Positions 52,292 to 61,315 are shown, counted from the stretch's first letter. The stretch is 64,000 bases of DNA from Hymenobacter sp. 5317J-9 (GCF_022921075.1 NZ_CP095050.1:3658001-3722000), one strand, 5' to 3'. Notes: generated from the letters alone by a model not told the origin. A program made the numbers and translations.

Positions 52292-53770
52292 ATGTTTTAT
52301 CGGTGTGGTTCTTTGCGTGCCGCCGGCCGGCGGCTCCTGCTGCGGGGCGGCCTGGCGGCGGCCCTAGCGGGCGGTTGTGTAGGAGTAGCCCGGGGCCAGG
52401 TGCGGGTGCTGTTTGTGGGCAATAGCTTCACGCACGGCGCCTACGACCCGGTGCTGACCTACAACCGGACGGCCATCACCGACGAAAACGCGGGCCTGCC
52501 GCCCGGCCACCCGCGCTACGAAGACCCCACCAGCAGCGCGCCCGGCCCGTGGAGCGGCGTGGCGGGCATCTTTCAGAAATTCACCGCCCAGGCCGGCCTC
52601 AACTACGAGGTGCACCTGGAGGCCATCAACGAAGTCACCCTGCAATACCACTACGCCAACGCGCTGTCCGTCATAGCCCAAAGCAAGTGGGACTGCGTGG
52701 TGCTACAGGAGCAAAGCATTTTGCCGCTGCCGGTGGCGCGGGGCGGCCAGCCCACCGTGTTTGCCGACTACGCTACGCGGCTCGAACAGGCCGTGCACGC
52801 CGCCAACCCGGCTGCTCAGCTCTACTTGTTCCAAACCTGGGCCCGCGCCGATTTGGTGGAATTCCCAAACCAACCTTACTCGGGCTCCAGCGTGGACGTG
52901 ATGACCCAGGACCTGCACGCCAGCTATTACCAGGTAGCGGCCACCAACGGACGCTTTGCGGGCGTGGCCCCGGCCGGCGATGCCTGGCTGCGGGCCATGC
53001 AGGCCGGCGTGGCCCTGCGCGACCCCTTCAGCCCGCCAGCGGGCCGGCTCAACCTGTGGGCCTTCGACAACTTCCACCCCAGCAAGTGGGGCTCGTACCT
53101 GAACGCCTGCGTGTTGTTTGCGCGCCTCACTGGCCGCGACCCGCGCACGCTGGGCGCCGCCGAGCAGGCCGCCGCCGACCTCGACATCACCCCGCCCGCC
53201 GCCACGGCCCTGCAGGCCATTGCCTATCAGCAAGTCATCGGTAGCACGCCGCTGCCCGTCACGCTCACGGCCTTTGCGGCGCAGCGCCAGCCCGCGGGGG
53301 TGCAGGTGCGCTGGGCCACCGCTAGCGAGAACAACAATTCCCATTTCGACGTGCAGCGCAGCACCGACGGTACCCGTTTCGAAACCGTGGCCACGGTGCC
53401 GGGCCGGGGCACCACCGCGCAGCCGGCCACCTACACCACCCTCGACGCGGCCACCCCGCCCGGGCCGCTCTACTACCGCCTGCAGCAGGTAGACGCGGGC
53501 GGCGCCCGCAGCTTTTCGCCGGTGGTGACCGTGGGCGAGGCCAGCCGCGGGCCGGGCGTGTTTCCCAACCCCGCCCGCGAGCAGGTGCTGCTGTCGGCGC
53601 CCACGGCCACGGCCTACCGCGTGCGCTGCGCCCGGGGCCAGCTGGTGGCGCAGGGCACCCTGATGGGGGGCGGGGCCACGGTGGGGCTCAGCGGGCTGGC
53701 ACCGGGCATTTACCTGGTCGAGTTTCAGGAAGGCAACCGGTGGGTGCGCCGCCGGCTCTGCAAGCAATGA
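52292..53770 (+). CDS. Secreted SGNH-like hydrolase with T9SS tail
   Basis: The 492-residue protein has a signal region (about 15-35) and an SGNH-type hydrolase domain (about 36-310): VLFVGNSFTHGAYDPV holds the nucleophile Ser, WDCVVLQEQS the later block and FDNFHPSKWGSYLNA the catalytic Asp and His. The FHPS variant of DxxH is seen in DUF4886-like members. An FN3-like part (about 320-410) and a T9SS sorting tail (about 415-492, VFPNPAREQVLL) follow. A substrate such as an acetylated polysaccharide is plausible. I chose ATG 52292; the upstream frame runs inside the previous gene. It converges with the next gene, leaving 5 bp. Confidence 0.86.
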   Translation: MFYRCGSLRAAGRRLLLRGGLAAALAGGCVGVARGQVRVLFVGNSFTHGAYDPVLTYNRTAITDENAGLPPGHPRYEDPTSSAPGPWSGVAGIFQKFTAQAGLNYEVHLEAINEVTLQYHYANALSVIAQSKWDCVVLQEQSILPLPVARGGQPTVFADYATRLEQAVHAANPAAQLYLFQTWARADLVEFPNQPYSGSSVDVMTQDLHASYYQVAATNGRFAGVAPAGDAWLRAMQAGVALRDPFSPPAGRLNLWAFDNFHPSKWGSYLNACVLFARLTGRDPRTLGAAEQAAADLDITPPAATALQAIAYQQVIGSTPLPVTLTAFAAQRQPAGVQVRWATASENNNSHFDVQRSTDGTRFETVATVPGRGTTAQPATYTTLDAATPPGPLYYRLQQVDAGGARSFSPVVTVGEASRGPGVFPNPAREQVLLSAPTATAYRVRCARGQLVAQGTLMGGGATVGLSGLAPGIYLVEFQEGNRWVRRRLCKQ

Positions 53771-53775
53771 CGCCG

Positions 53776-55128
53776 CTACGGCACCACAAAGCGGCCCGAA
53801 TACGTTCCCTGGGCGCTGCCCATCCGCAGCACATACACCCCGGCCGCCAGGCCCGCCGTTGGCACCGTGCCCGCGCCGCCAGCCGCCACCGGAAACTGCC
53901 CCAACCCCTGCCCCAGCAGGTTGTAGAGCTGCAGTTGCTCGTCGCCGACGAGTGGGCCCGAGAAGCTGTAGCGCACGGCCTCGGCGGGCAGCAGCGGCGA
54001 GTACAGCCGCAGCTCGGCCGCGGCGCGGCGCAGGGCCACCACCTGCACCGGCGAAAACGCGGACGTGCCATCGGTATCGACCTGGCGCAGGCGGTAGTAG
54101 AGCGTGGCGGCTTGCCCGGGCAGCTCATGGTCGGAGTAGGCATACGCCTGGGCCACGGTGGTGGTGCCGTGCCCGGCGGCCCGGCCCACGGTCGCAAACT
54201 GCCGCCCGTCGAGGCTGCGCTGCACCTCAAACTCCCGGCAGTTGTGCTCGGAGGCCGTGGCCCAGCGCAGTTGTACTTCGCTGGCCGCCACCGCCATGGC
54301 CACAAACGACGTGAGTTGCACCGGCAGCGGGCTGGCGGAGACGCTAAACGTGAGCGTGAGCGGGGTGCCGGCAGCGCCGGTGCCGTTGGCCGTCGCGTAG
54401 GGCGTGGCCGTGAGCGTGTAGCTGCCCGGCGTGGGAAACCAGGCAAAATAGTCGCCCGCCACGTCGCTGAACAGCGCATAGGGCGGCACGTTTTCGGTGG
54501 CCACCTGCGTCTGTGCCCCACTCAGGCTGAACTCCACGCTGCCGGCGGCCGGCAGCTGCACATTGGCCCGGATGTTCAGGCCATTGGCCGGCAGCTCGCC
54601 CAGGTGCAGGACCATGCCGTTGGTCAGGGGAATGAGGTCGAGGTCGGTGTCGGCGTTCACCAGCGTGAAGCTCGTCACGGCCACGCCCGAGTCAACCACC
54701 GAGAAGCTCAGGGTGAGCGGCGTGCCGGCGGCGCCGGTGCCGCTACCGCCGTCGTAGGGCGTGGCCGTGAGCGTGTAGCTGCCCAGCAGGGGCGTCCAGG
54801 CAAAGTAGTCGCCCGCCACGTCGCTAAACAGCGCGTACGGCGGCACGTTTTCGGTGGCGACCTGTGCCTGCGCCCCGCTGAGTTCGAACGTAACGCTACC
54901 CACTGGGCTGGTGTCGACATCGGCCCGAATGTTCAGGTTGCGCGTGGGCAGGGTGTTCAAGTCCACCGTCATGCCCGGCGTGAGGGCAAAGATATCCAGG
55001 TCGGTGTCGGCGTTCACCAGCACAAAGCCCGTGACCGTGGCGGCGCGGGCGCTGCCCCCGGCATTCAATAGCAACGGGCCCCAGCAGGCACCCAGCAGCA
55101 ACAGCAGCGTGTAAAGCTTGGTTTTCAT
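53776..55128 (-). CDS. Secreted two-module repeat protein with T9SS tail
   Basis: The 450-residue protein has a signal peptide (about 1-29). Two copies of a roughly 110-residue module follow (about 31-145 and 150-262), each starting with VNADTDLD, containing LPTRNLNIRA or LPANGLNIRA, then VPPYALFSDVAGDYFAW, and ending SFSV or TFSV. The same module occurs three times in the PQQ dehydrogenase-like protein at 47815-52254. An FN3-like part (about 268-350) and a sorting tail (about 355-450) complete it. No catalytic motif is visible, so it may be a binding or structural protein. It is transcribed towards the SGNH gene. Confidence 0.82.
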   Translation of the reverse strand: MKTKLYTLLLLLGACWGPLLLNAGGSARAATVTGFVLVNADTDLDIFALTPGMTVDLNTLPTRNLNIRADVDTSPVGSVTFELSGAQAQVATENVPPYALFSDVAGDYFAWTPLLGSYTLTATPYDGGSGTGAAGTPLTLSFSVVDSGVAVTSFTLVNADTDLDLIPLTNGMVLHLGELPANGLNIRANVQLPAAGSVEFSLSGAQTQVATENVPPYALFSDVAGDYFAWFPTPGSYTLTATPYATANGTGAAGTPLTLTFSVSASPLPVQLTSFVAMAVAASEVQLRWATASEHNCREFEVQRSLDGRQFATVGRAAGHGTTTVAQAYAYSDHELPGQAATLYYRLRQVDTDGTSAFSPVQVVALRRAAAELRLYSPLLPAEAVRYSFSGPLVGDEQLQLYNLLGQGLGQFPVAAGGAGTVPTAGLAAGVYVLRMGSAQGTYSGRFVVP

Positions 55129-55277
55129 AATACTGGCTGATTTAGAAGTGAAGAATTCGGTGAATTTTCCTTCAGCGCCCAGCCAACTACACGGCGCCGC
55201 CCGGGTCCGGGCAACGCATCCTTCTCACAGTGGCGCTTGTTACAATCTTGTTCGGTTCGCGCACGCGGCGCCCGGCC

Positions 55278-56288
55278 TCAGGCCGTGATTTCCGCTTCGG
55301 CGGGCTGTGGCACGGCGGCCGGGCGGGCGGCGCGGGCCAGCGGCCCCGGCTGCGCCGCCCGCGCCTGAATGAGTCGCCGGCTGGCCCAAATGGCCGCCCG
55401 GTGCTGCCACACGTAGCGGTAGGCCCGCAGCGAGGCCCGCTCCAGCAGCAGCGCATACAGCATAATGCCCAGCTGCCGGGGCAGCGCCCGCAGCCAGTAG
55501 CCGGCCAGCTGCCGCCCCGTGGGGTTCTTGAGCAGCAGCAGCCATTGGTTTTTCACGGCGTCGGCTTTAATGGCGCCGCTCAGGCGGCGGCGCAGGCGCA
55601 AGTCGGCGGGCCGAAACTGGCGCGGGTGAAGGGCCCGGCACGCGGGCTCGCACACGGTGCGCCAGCCGTAGAGCTGCCCGCGCCAGGCAATGTCCCAGTC
55701 TTCCTTGTGAGCAAAAAAACGCTCGTCGAAAAACTGCCCTTCCACCCGCAAATCGTCAATAAACGCGCGCCGGTACAGCGGCAGGGCGCCATCGGCACCG
55801 TCCACGGGGCCGGCCGTTAGCGGCGTCTCGTGCAGGTAGCGGCCGTGGTGGCGCAGGGCAAATCGGCCGTCGGGCAGGCGCACCAGGCCGGCGCTGTCGA
55901 TGCGCGGCTGCGCGCCGGTGCTTTGCAGCAGCAGGCCGCACACGGTGCCAACGGCGGGGTCGGCGTCCAGCACGGCCAGGGCGCGGGCCAGGTAGTCGGG
56001 GGCCATTTCAATGTCGGGGTTCACGAGCAGCACGGCGGCCGACTGGCTGCGGTCGAGGGCGTAGTTGTGGCCGCCGCAGAAGCCGGTGTTGCGCGGCAGC
56101 GGGTGCAGCTGCACGCGGGCGTCGCGGGCGGCCACGGCGGCCACCCGGGCGCGGGTGTCGTCGGCCGAGGCGTTGTCGACCACCCACACCTCGAAATCAG
56201 GGTAGGTTTGGGCCAGCACCGACGCCAGGCACGCCTCGATGACGTCGGCGCTGTTCCAGGTCACGATTGAGAGTACCACGTGAGGCAT
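55278..56288 (-). CDS. GT2-family glycosyltransferase, rhamnosyltransferase-like
   Basis: The 336-residue protein starts HVVLSIVTWNSADVIEACLA, then shows VWVVDNASADDTRARVA (about 34-50), the Gly-rich NTGFCGGHNYAL (about 66-77) and the metal site LLVNPDIEMAPDYLARAL (about 86-103). This is the pattern of GT2 enzymes in the rhamnosyltransferase group (WbbL-like). The C-terminal 80 residues are basic and probably contact the membrane. It lies about 25 bp after a GT61 gene in the same direction, so the two are likely co-transcribed. Confidence 0.9.
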   Translation of the reverse strand: MPHVVLSIVTWNSADVIEACLASVLAQTYPDFEVWVVDNASADDTRARVAAVAARDARVQLHPLPRNTGFCGGHNYALDRSQSAAVLLVNPDIEMAPDYLARALAVLDADPAVGTVCGLLLQSTGAQPRIDSAGLVRLPDGRFALRHHGRYLHETPLTAGPVDGADGALPLYRRAFIDDLRVEGQFFDERFFAHKEDWDIAWRGQLYGWRTVCEPACRALHPRQFRPADLRLRRRLSGAIKADAVKNQWLLLLKNPTGRQLAGYWLRALPRQLGIMLYALLLERASLRAYRYVWQHRAAIWASRRLIQARAAQPGPLARAARPAAVPQPAEAEITA

Positions 56289-56315
56289 AAGGCGGAGGGT
56301 TGAAGGGTGAAGGGA

Positions 56316-57545
56316 TTACACCTTGCCGGCCTGGCGCAGCATGCGGCGCACGGCGTGCAGCAGCTCGCGGGGGTCCACAAACAGGTCGAGGTGGCGGGCG
56401 TGGTAGTAGGACGTGCTGCGCTCCGAGCTGGGCTGGCACGTGAGCCAGTAGTAGGGCAGCCCCACCCGATAGGCCGTGTCCATCGACTCAGGCTCGACGA
56501 AGGTGTGCGGGTGCAGCTCGAGCACCGGCGTGCCGGGCGTGGCAAACATGAGGTTGGCCATGCCCGCGCCCACCGTGGCCACAATGGCCTCGGCCCCGCT
56601 GAACAGCGCCACCTTTTCGATAAACGACAAGTCACTGAGCACGTAGGTTTTGAACCCCAACCCGGCCAGTATCTGCTCGGCCTCGGCCTCGTTGAGCACG
56701 CGCCGCATGCTGGCGTCGCGCCGGCTGATGTAGACGCGGGGCGCAAACCGGCGCGTGGCGGCCGGCACCGGCAGGTAGGCCTGCTGCAAAAACGTGCGCA
56801 CCCACGGCGGCGAGTGCCGCCCCCCGGCGCGCACCGGCGAGGTCACCAGCAGGCGCTCGGCCTGCAGGTGGCGGTGGGTGGTCACGTCCACGATGCGCGC
56901 GTCGGCAATGCCCAGGTGCAGGAGCGAGTCCAGCACGAACTGGTTTTTGCGGTCATACACCAGGAAGTAGTCGATTTCGTCGAACAGGCCGGCTTCGCGC
57001 AGCAGGTGCAGGCGCGGCAGCGAGTCGATGAGCCAGTGGTAGTAGTTGCCCATGGCCGCGCCCCCGCCCGAGAGCAGGCTCAGCACCGTGCCCGGCACCC
57101 GCACGGGCTCCAGGAAGTAGCGCTGGTCAAAGATGTTGTTGGCCTCGGGCGCCGTCAGCGTCCAGCCCAGCCGGTTGTGCTGAAACGACACGTCGCCCAC
57201 CAGATAATTGTCGGGCGCAATCACGGCCACGCTGTCCCAGTTGTCAGCATACAGCCGGCCGCCCAGCAGCTCCAGCACGAAGGCTTCGGGCATGGCCTCT
57301 TCGGCGCGGGGCTTGCCGTGGGCCGTGCTTTCGTACACCGACACGGCCTTGTAGAAGCCCTCCGGTATCACCAGGCGCGAGGTGAAGGCCGGCACCACCG
57401 GCCGGTAGCGCACGGCCTCGGTAGTAGCGGCCAGGGCACGGCTGCTGGCGTGCACGCCCAAGGGGCGGTAGTGGTCGTTGTGGGGCAGCAGCTCGCGCAG
57501 CAGGCGGCCGGCACGCCGTTGGGCGCGCCCCAGTATCTCGGGCAT
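56316..57545 (-). CDS. GT61-family glycosyltransferase
   Basis: The 409-residue protein shows the family GT61 (DUF563) pattern: LSLLSGGGAAMGNYYHWLID (about 155-174) with the conserved HWLID, PRLHLLREAGLF, YISRRDASMRRVLNEAE (about 276-292), and VGAGMANLMFATPGTPVLEL (about 325-344) with the GAGMANLMF motif. I chose ATG 57545; the open frame runs on to a TTG at 57683 but the added 46 residues have no family match. It is followed by a GT2 gene on the same strand. Substrates are not evident. Confidence 0.87.
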   Translation of the reverse strand: MPEILGRAQRRAGRLLRELLPHNDHYRPLGVHASSRALAATTEAVRYRPVVPAFTSRLVIPEGFYKAVSVYESTAHGKPRAEEAMPEAFVLELLGGRLYADNWDSVAVIAPDNYLVGDVSFQHNRLGWTLTAPEANNIFDQRYFLEPVRVPGTVLSLLSGGGAAMGNYYHWLIDSLPRLHLLREAGLFDEIDYFLVYDRKNQFVLDSLLHLGIADARIVDVTTHRHLQAERLLVTSPVRAGGRHSPPWVRTFLQQAYLPVPAATRRFAPRVYISRRDASMRRVLNEAEAEQILAGLGFKTYVLSDLSFIEKVALFSGAEAIVATVGAGMANLMFATPGTPVLELHPHTFVEPESMDTAYRVGLPYYWLTCQPSSERSTSYYHARHLDLFVDPRELLHAVRRMLRQAGKV

Positions 57546-57827
57546 GGTCAGGAGCACAGGGAAAGGGGGGTTGAGATGGGTAGATAAATCCGGAGCCGTC
57601 AAGCAGTCTGCCACATCGCCTCCTGGGCCCCGCAACGGGGCAAGCCGCGCCATCAGCGTTTTGATTACCAATAGCTTGTTCAAATATTAAAGCCAGTGCG
57701 AGTGCCTGAAATGAGCAGCCTCACCGGCAAAATTGATATCGGTCATTTACAAACCGCCGCCCCAAACTCCACCTTTACCTCACTCCCCGCAGGCACTCAC
57801 ACGGCCCGGTCCGTCCGCCTTCCCGCC

Positions 57828-57986
57828 ATGAAATACACGCTCCTTTTTCTGCTGTTGCTGCTGGGCAGGCTGCACCTGGAGCAGTCGCCGAGACCGGCGC
57901 ACACGGCTGGCCCCCTGCCCCACCGCCCTTCCCTGGCGGCCCTGGCGCCTTTTCAAGCGGCGCTGCTGCCGCCGCACGCACGCTAA
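57828..57986 (+). CDS. Small secreted peptide, hypothetical
   Basis: A 52-codon frame starts MKYTLLFLLLLLGRL, a strong signal-peptide-like start, and continues with a Pro/Ala/His-rich stretch ending PPHAR. It has a good ATG and is followed about 75 bp later by a terminator (58061-58093). No family is recognised. It may be a real small exported peptide or chance. Confidence 0.4.
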   Translation: MKYTLLFLLLLLGRLHLEQSPRPAHTAGPLPHRPSLAALAPFQAALLPPHAR

Positions 57987-58060
57987 ACGCGGCCGCGCCT
58001 TCCCCGGCAACGTGCTTGTAGCCCGCCGCGCAGGGCGCTGCCGTCTCCGGCTTTTGCCCC

Positions 58061-58093
58061 AAGCGGCTCCTGCGCTCGGCAGGGGCCGCTTTT
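58061..58093 (+). terminator. Rho-independent terminator
   Basis: AAGCGGC (58061-58067) pairs with GCCGCTT (58085-58091), with TCCTG and CAGGG extending the stem, and T residues follow. It may serve the small plus-strand frame at 57828, and on the other strand the regulator gene that ends at 58128. Confidence 0.75.
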
Positions 58094-58127
58094 GTGCGTA
58101 GGGATGGAGGCCTACCGGGGCAAGTGC

Positions 58128-58874
58128 CTACGCCAGCAGCTGCACCATGTCGGCGTCGAGGTGGGCCAGACGGCCGCCGTTCGCCTTCATTTTGCGCAGG
58201 ATGTTGCGCCGATGCGTTTTGACGGTGAAGTAGCTGATGAACAAGCTGTCGGCGATGGCGGCGGTGCTTTCGCCGGCCAGCATGCGCGCCAGAATCTCCT
58301 GTTCCCGGATGCTGAGCTCGTCGCCGGTGCGCTCGCGCTCGCCCTTGCGGGTGCGCAGCCAGTGGGCAAAATCGGGGTGGTCGAGGCTGAAGCGCACGTC
58401 GAGGGTGGTTTTGTGGCCCGTGATGTCGGTGAAGAGGCTGCCCGTCACGAGCGGATGCCCCGAATCCGAGTGGGTCAGCACGAAATTGTGGCGCAGCACC
58501 CGCCGGTACTGCCCGTTGCGGCAGCGCAGCCGGTAGTCGATGCTGAAGCCGATGGTGAACGGCGACAGCGAGGCGTCGGCGGGCCCATCAGTCGCCGGCT
58601 GCCCCGTGAGCTGCATAAATTCCATGGCCAGCTCCGACGCGCGCGTGACGAGCGGCAGGTCGTCGGGGTGGATGGCGTCGTAGAGCAGGCCCAGGCTCAT
58701 TTCCTGGCTCGGGTAGCCCAGCAGGGTTTCGGCTTGGGGGCTGGCGTAGCAGCAGCGCTGCTGCCACAGGTCGAAGGCCACCAGGAACTGGCCGGGCAGC
58801 AGGCAGCCGGCCAGGCGCACGGCTTCCGGCGGCGTGGCAGTGGCGGGCACAATGGGGTCGGCGGCAAAGGCCAT
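58128..58874 (-). CDS. PAS-like / LuxR-type transcriptional regulator
   Basis: The 248-residue protein has a PAS-like sensor part (about 15-165: LLGYPSQEMSLGLLYDAIHP then DDLPLVTRAS; the later FSIDYRLRCRNGQYRRVLRH is PAC-like) and a C-terminal LuxR-type HTH (about 184-240: ELSIREQEILARMLAGESTA then IADSLFISYFTVKTHRRNIL). Such one-component regulators occur widely in Bacteroidota. I prefer ATG 58874; the frame also contains an upstream ATG at 58979 that would add 35 residues rich in Arg and Leu. The signal and targets are unknown. Confidence 0.85.
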   Translation of the reverse strand: MAFAADPIVPATATPPEAVRLAGCLLPGQFLVAFDLWQQRCCYASPQAETLLGYPSQEMSLGLLYDAIHPDDLPLVTRASELAMEFMQLTGQPATDGPADASLSPFTIGFSIDYRLRCRNGQYRRVLRHNFVLTHSDSGHPLVTGSLFTDITGHKTTLDVRFSLDHPDFAHWLRTRKGERERTGDELSIREQEILARMLAGESTAAIADSLFISYFTVKTHRRNILRKMKANGGRLAHLDADMVQLLA

Positions 58875-59189
58875 GGCAAACAGCGCTACTAAACGAATAA
58901 ATAACCGCGTTGGCCGGAGCCGCACGCCGTGCAGTAAAAGTGGCCGCGCCACCGTCAGGCACGCATTGACCCGCGTCATTCCGAAAAGTGAGCCCCGTCA
59001 TGGCGGCGCTTATCCGGCGCTACCCCGCACCGGCCACCGAATTGACCAAGCTCATTTACAGCATTATGCCCGGTCATTTTGGTGCGTTGGGCAGCCCTAT
59101 ACTTTTGCTCGCATCCTGCCGCTGCCGTGGCGCGGCCGGCGGGCGGCGCCCTTCGCGCCGGCTTTCACCCTTCCGTTTCCGCCCATCGC

Positions 59190-59948
59190 ATGCAAGCTTC
59201 CATCGTTATGCTCGGCAGCCCGCCCACCCACGAAGCCACGCAATACGCGGCCTCGCTGGCCCAGCTCCTGGCCGCGCGGCTGTTGCCGGGCACCCTCGCC
59301 GACGGGCCCGCCGGCAGCACCGCGCCGCCGCGGCTGGCCGTGCAGTGCCCCGGCACCCTGGCGGGCGGCACCCGCCCGCTGCCGGCCTGCGAAGCGTCTT
59401 CGGCCTCGGGGGCGCTGCTGCTGGTGCTGCCGCGCCCGCCCGCCGAGCAGCTGGCGCGCCAGGCCCAGCGCATGCTGCAGGCCAGCACGCTCCCGGTGCT
59501 GATGGTGCCCTCGCCCGACGCCGGCCGCATGCCGCCCCGCCGCATTGCGCTGGCGGCCGAGGGCGAGCCTTTTGTGCTGGCCCAAGGCCTGCGCACCATG
59601 CACGCGCTGCTGCTCACGCTGCCCACACGGCTCACGGTGCTGCACGCCCAGCGGCCCCACGCCCTCTATTCCGGCGCCGATGCCCTGCACGCGGTGCAGT
59701 CGTGCGGGCTCGCGCTGCGCCACCTCACCATCGACGCCTGCGACGTGCCCGCCCCCGACCCGGCCACCGGCATCTTGGCGGGCGTGCAGCAGGTGGGCGC
59801 CGACCTGCTGGTGGTGCCCGTGCGGGCCCGCAGCCGGTGGGGGCCCGGCTTTGCCGGCAGCGTCACGGCGCGGGTGCTGGCCCAGAGCCCGGTGCCGGTG
59901 CTGCTGCTGCCGGTGAGCTCGCCGCACGAAGAGCGCCAGGTGGCGTAA
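59190..59948 (+). CDS. Universal stress protein family, tandem domain
   Basis: The 252-residue product has two diverged UspA-like halves. The C-terminal half is clearest: RIALAAEGEP (about 114-123), then GADLLVVPVRARSRWGPGFA (about 203-222) and SVTARVLAQSPVPVLLLPV (about 224-242), close to the family's G-x2-G-x9-G-(S/T) ATP-binding pattern though not complete. The N-terminal half ends in LPVLMVP. It is convergent with a Crp/Fnr regulator gene (8-bp gap), a common pairing in Hymenobacter-like genomes for oxygen or energy stress. ATG 59190 is used; the upstream frame lacks family residues. Confidence 0.8.
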   Translation: MQASIVMLGSPPTHEATQYAASLAQLLAARLLPGTLADGPAGSTAPPRLAVQCPGTLAGGTRPLPACEASSASGALLLVLPRPPAEQLARQAQRMLQASTLPVLMVPSPDAGRMPPRRIALAAEGEPFVLAQGLRTMHALLLTLPTRLTVLHAQRPHALYSGADALHAVQSCGLALRHLTIDACDVPAPDPATGILAGVQQVGADLLVVPVRARSRWGPGFAGSVTARVLAQSPVPVLLLPVSSPHEERQVA

Positions 59949-59956
59949 GATTAGAC

Positions 59957-60664
59957 TTAGTCGTAGAGGGTGGCAATTTCCACCAGCCGCACCGGCGACA
60001 GGATGGTGATGGCGCTGCCCCGGGTGGTGAGGATGCCTTCGTTTTTGAACTCGGACAGCATGCGCGTGGTGGTTTCTTTGGTGGTGCCCATCAGGGCGCC
60101 CAGGTCGTCGCGCGAGATGGCCAGCGTGAAAGGCTGCAGGTCGCCTTCGGTGCGGAAGGTGCGCATGAGCAGCAGCAGGGCTTCGGCCAGGCGCTCGCGC
60201 ACGGGCTTGTAAGCCAGGTGCAGCATGCGGCTTTCGGCTTCGCTGAGCACCGTGGCAAGCAGCTGAATGAGGGCGCCCGAAAAATTGGCGTTGGTGTTCA
60301 GTTGCTGAAAAAAGTCCTGCTTCGATACCAGGCACACGGTGCAATCGTCGAGGGCCACCGCCGAGGCCGAGTGCGGCGTGCCCGTCACCAGGCCGCGGTA
60401 GCCCAAGGTGTCGCCGCTTTTGGCCAGGCGAATAATCTGTTCCTTGCCGTCGCCGCCGGTTTTGGTGATTTTGATTTTGCCTTCGTGCACGCAGTAGAGG
60501 CCCAGCGCGCGGCTGCCTTCCTGAAAAATGACCTGCCCGGCCGAGTACTGGTGGCTGGTTTTGCCCAGCGACATCATTTCCAGGTCGGCGTCGGCGCAGC
60601 AGCGCAGCAGCGAGTTGTGCCGGCTGGGGCAACCCTGGCATTGCGGAGATACAAATCGGTTCAT
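59957..60664 (-). CDS. Crp/Fnr-family regulator with N-terminal cysteine cluster
   Basis: The 235-residue protein has a cyclic-nucleotide-binding-like fold (about 30-145: GQVIFQEGSRALGLYCVHEG then KIKITK) and a Crp-type winged helix (about 155-230: SRDDLGALMGTTKETTTRML). The N-terminus holds Cys9, Cys12, Cys22 and Cys23 (CQGCPSRHNSLLRCC), a cluster that in Fnr-type proteins can hold an iron-sulfur centre and sense oxygen; Cys107 in DDCTVCL and Cys110 add further candidates. It probably answers to redox or oxygen. Its stop faces the universal stress protein gene. Confidence 0.88.
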   Translation of the reverse strand: MNRFVSPQCQGCPSRHNSLLRCCADADLEMMSLGKTSHQYSAGQVIFQEGSRALGLYCVHEGKIKITKTGGDGKEQIIRLAKSGDTLGYRGLVTGTPHSASAVALDDCTVCLVSKQDFFQQLNTNANFSGALIQLLATVLSEAESRMLHLAYKPVRERLAEALLLLMRTFRTEGDLQPFTLAISRDDLGALMGTTKETTTRMLSEFKNEGILTTRGSAITILSPVRLVEIATLYD

Positions 60665-60736
60665 AGCGTAAGGGAAAGAGGTGAGGCAACCAACTTCAGC
60701 AAACCATAACCTATTGATAAAAAGCGAGCTATTGCC

Positions 60737-60973
60737 TCAAGCGGCGTTGTAGAACTCCCGAAAGACTTCGGCGCGGGACAGCTCCCCGTTGAGGTAGCGC
60801 TGCAGCAGCTCGTAGTCGCTGGGCAGCACCGCCCGGCCGCCAAATGCGCGGCACAGCAGTTTGGTCTCTATTTCGTGCAGGCGCCGGGCGTAGGCCGCGG
60901 CTTCTTCCTGCGAGCGGTGGGCGGCCGACGACAAGTCGACCTGTAGCGAAGACCGGAGAAAGGAAAGTGTCAT
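60737..60973 (-). CDS. Small conserved-looking hypothetical protein
   Basis: The 78-residue product is helical, with the end YELLQRYLNGELSRAEVFRE. This resembles the YxxGxIxxxE helix-turn of small VbhA-like antitoxin proteins, but no Fic-type toxin gene is adjacent, so the match may be chance. ATG 60973 gives a compact protein; a longer frame starts at 61042. It lies about 70 bp upstream of the Crp/Fnr gene on the same strand and may share its transcript. Confidence 0.55.
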   Translation of the reverse strand: MTLSFLRSSLQVDLSSAAHRSQEEAAAYARRLHEIETKLLCRAFGGRAVLPSDYELLQRYLNGELSRAEVFREFYNAA

Positions 60974-61315
60974 ATGGTATAGCCGTGAAAAGTGGAAAGG
61001 CAAACACGGGCAGGGCGTCGGGGCGGAGCCCGGCGGGACCAACCAAAGCGCAACAGCCTGCTGCAGTGCACCGCCGGCCGCGAACAGCCCGAACCTGTAT
61101 ATGATGAAAGTTAAATTTTAAATATCCAAAATGCCACACCCTCTTAGCGAACGGAGCTTTTTGCTATCCGAATGCGGCAAGGCAATAGCCGAACATATAG
61201 CGAAATATATATGATTGAGACGTGGCTGCGGGCGGCCTACCAACAAAAAGGCCCGGCTAGTACTAGCCGGGCCTTTTTGCTTGCGAACAGTTGGGCTGGG
61301 TATGGGGTAGGGTGC
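60974..61315. other. Intergenic region with a bidirectional terminator
   Basis: No gene is supported. A near-perfect palindrome at 61245-61278 serves as terminator. The AT-rich part at about 61100-61215 probably carries the promoter of the minus-strand gene ending at 60737. Confidence 0.45.
61245..61278. terminator. Bidirectional terminator, perfect palindrome
   Basis: AAAAAGGCCCGGCTAG at 61245-61260 pairs with CTAGCCGGGCCTTTTT at 61263-61278, leaving a 2-bp centre, with A and T runs on the two sides. It lies 37 bp past the stop of the minus-strand lipoprotein gene. Confidence 0.9.

Noticed and set aside
60737..60973. VbhA-type antitoxin with a partner toxin
   Set aside because: Only a weak helix motif matches, and no Fic or other toxin gene is next to it; kept as a hypothetical protein only.
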